The position numbers were made by a program, and so were the translations under genes. A stretch of 32,899 nt of DNA from Clostridiales bacterium (GTDB lineage: Bacteria; Bacillota; Clostridia; Lachnospirales; Cellulosilyticaceae). Within the stretch, counting starts at the first letter, position 1; each line of letters opens with the position of its first letter. Shown here in pieces: positions 32,852 to 32,899 of the stretch. The stretch spans positions 1 through 32,899 of the forward strand of contig DYCF01000049.1 in NCBI GenBank assembly GCA_019418225.1, written 5' to 3'. Below the pieces are notes generated by a model. The model searched no databases. It was not told the DNA's origin and saw only the letters and a program-made list of their open reading frames with translations.

Positions 32852-32899
32852 GTGTGCCCAGCATGGGCGTAGTCTAACGGGTGAAAGTCCCGAGTGTGG
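32852..32899 (+). mobile_element. 5' end of a group II intron (truncated by the window)
   Basis: GTGTGCCCAGCATGGGCG, then GGGTGAAAGTCCCGAG, is the usual 5' start of bacterial group II introns: the GUGYG-type splice site and the first domain I helices (GCCCAGCATGGGC and CGGG-TGAAAGT-CCCG). Only 48 bases are in the window, so the reverse transcriptase is not seen. It is on the plus strand and begins right after an intrinsic terminator, the target site preferred by class C introns. Confidence 0.8.

Overview
The window is AT-rich, low-GC Gram-positive DNA of a clostridial type. Shine-Dalgarno sites are strong (AGGAGG-like), intrinsic terminators are plentiful, there are radical-SAM and ferredoxin proteins, an oxygen-sensitive ThiH thiamin pathway, and lipoproteins with Firmicute-type lipoboxes. 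A secreted GH30 xylanase with two carbohydrate-binding modules and an SGNH (CE2-like) esterase point to a plant-fibre-degrading anaerobe of the Lachnospirales, and Cellulosilyticum would fit. The genus is an inference; no rRNA or tRNA is present to test it.

Layout. 1-3850: a glycerate module (GntP-type permease and glycerate kinase on the minus strand, divergent CdaR-type regulator), with two identical inverted repeats exactly 42 bp apart in the divergent promoter region. 3887-6980: an EFR1-type flavodoxin/ferredoxin protein, a MATE exporter and a small lipoprotein. 7073-8406: a guanine-type purine riboswitch ahead of a lone BMP/PnrA-type nucleoside-binding lipoprotein. 8505-10182: an EamA permease and a helix-turn-helix protein fused to a desulfoferrodoxin-like region. 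10393-12534: the modular GH30 xylanase. 12678-13922: an uncharacterised protein with a four-helix di-iron ligand pattern. 13978-15998: a marR-MATE operon with a perfect 22-bp palindrome in its promoter. 16182-17726: a small unknown gene and azlCD. 17763-19960: ZTP riboswitch, IMP cyclohydrolase (PurO type) and stand-alone AICAR transformylase. 19961-20210: a long imperfect hairpin running into tandem repeats. 20215-23576: a promoter, a terminator-embedded leader that fits the HMP-PP (thiS-motif) riboswitch, then thiS-thiF-thiG-thiH. 23656-29570: a run of housekeeping genes (two pseudouridine synthases, an acyltransferase, a DUF2798-type membrane protein, a DUF2974 hydrolase, an SGNH esterase). 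29559-30686: panE on the minus strand. 30831-31476: a FUSC-type membrane protein gene that looks broken by an internal deletion. 31591-32751: an iron-dependent alcohol dehydrogenase with a terminator, directly followed by the 5' end of a group II intron that runs off the window.

Three purine- or thiamin-related RNA sensors lie within about 13 kb (guanine, ZTP, HMP-PP). They sit on genes for nucleoside capture, the last two steps of IMP synthesis, and the thiazole branch of thiamin. Thiamin pyrimidine synthesis branches from the purine intermediate AIR, so the grouping makes metabolic sense. I did not find an obviously new multi-gene system. The least explained items are the HTH-desulfoferrodoxin fusion, the ferritin-like protein, and the hairpin plus tandem-repeat block at 19965-20210.
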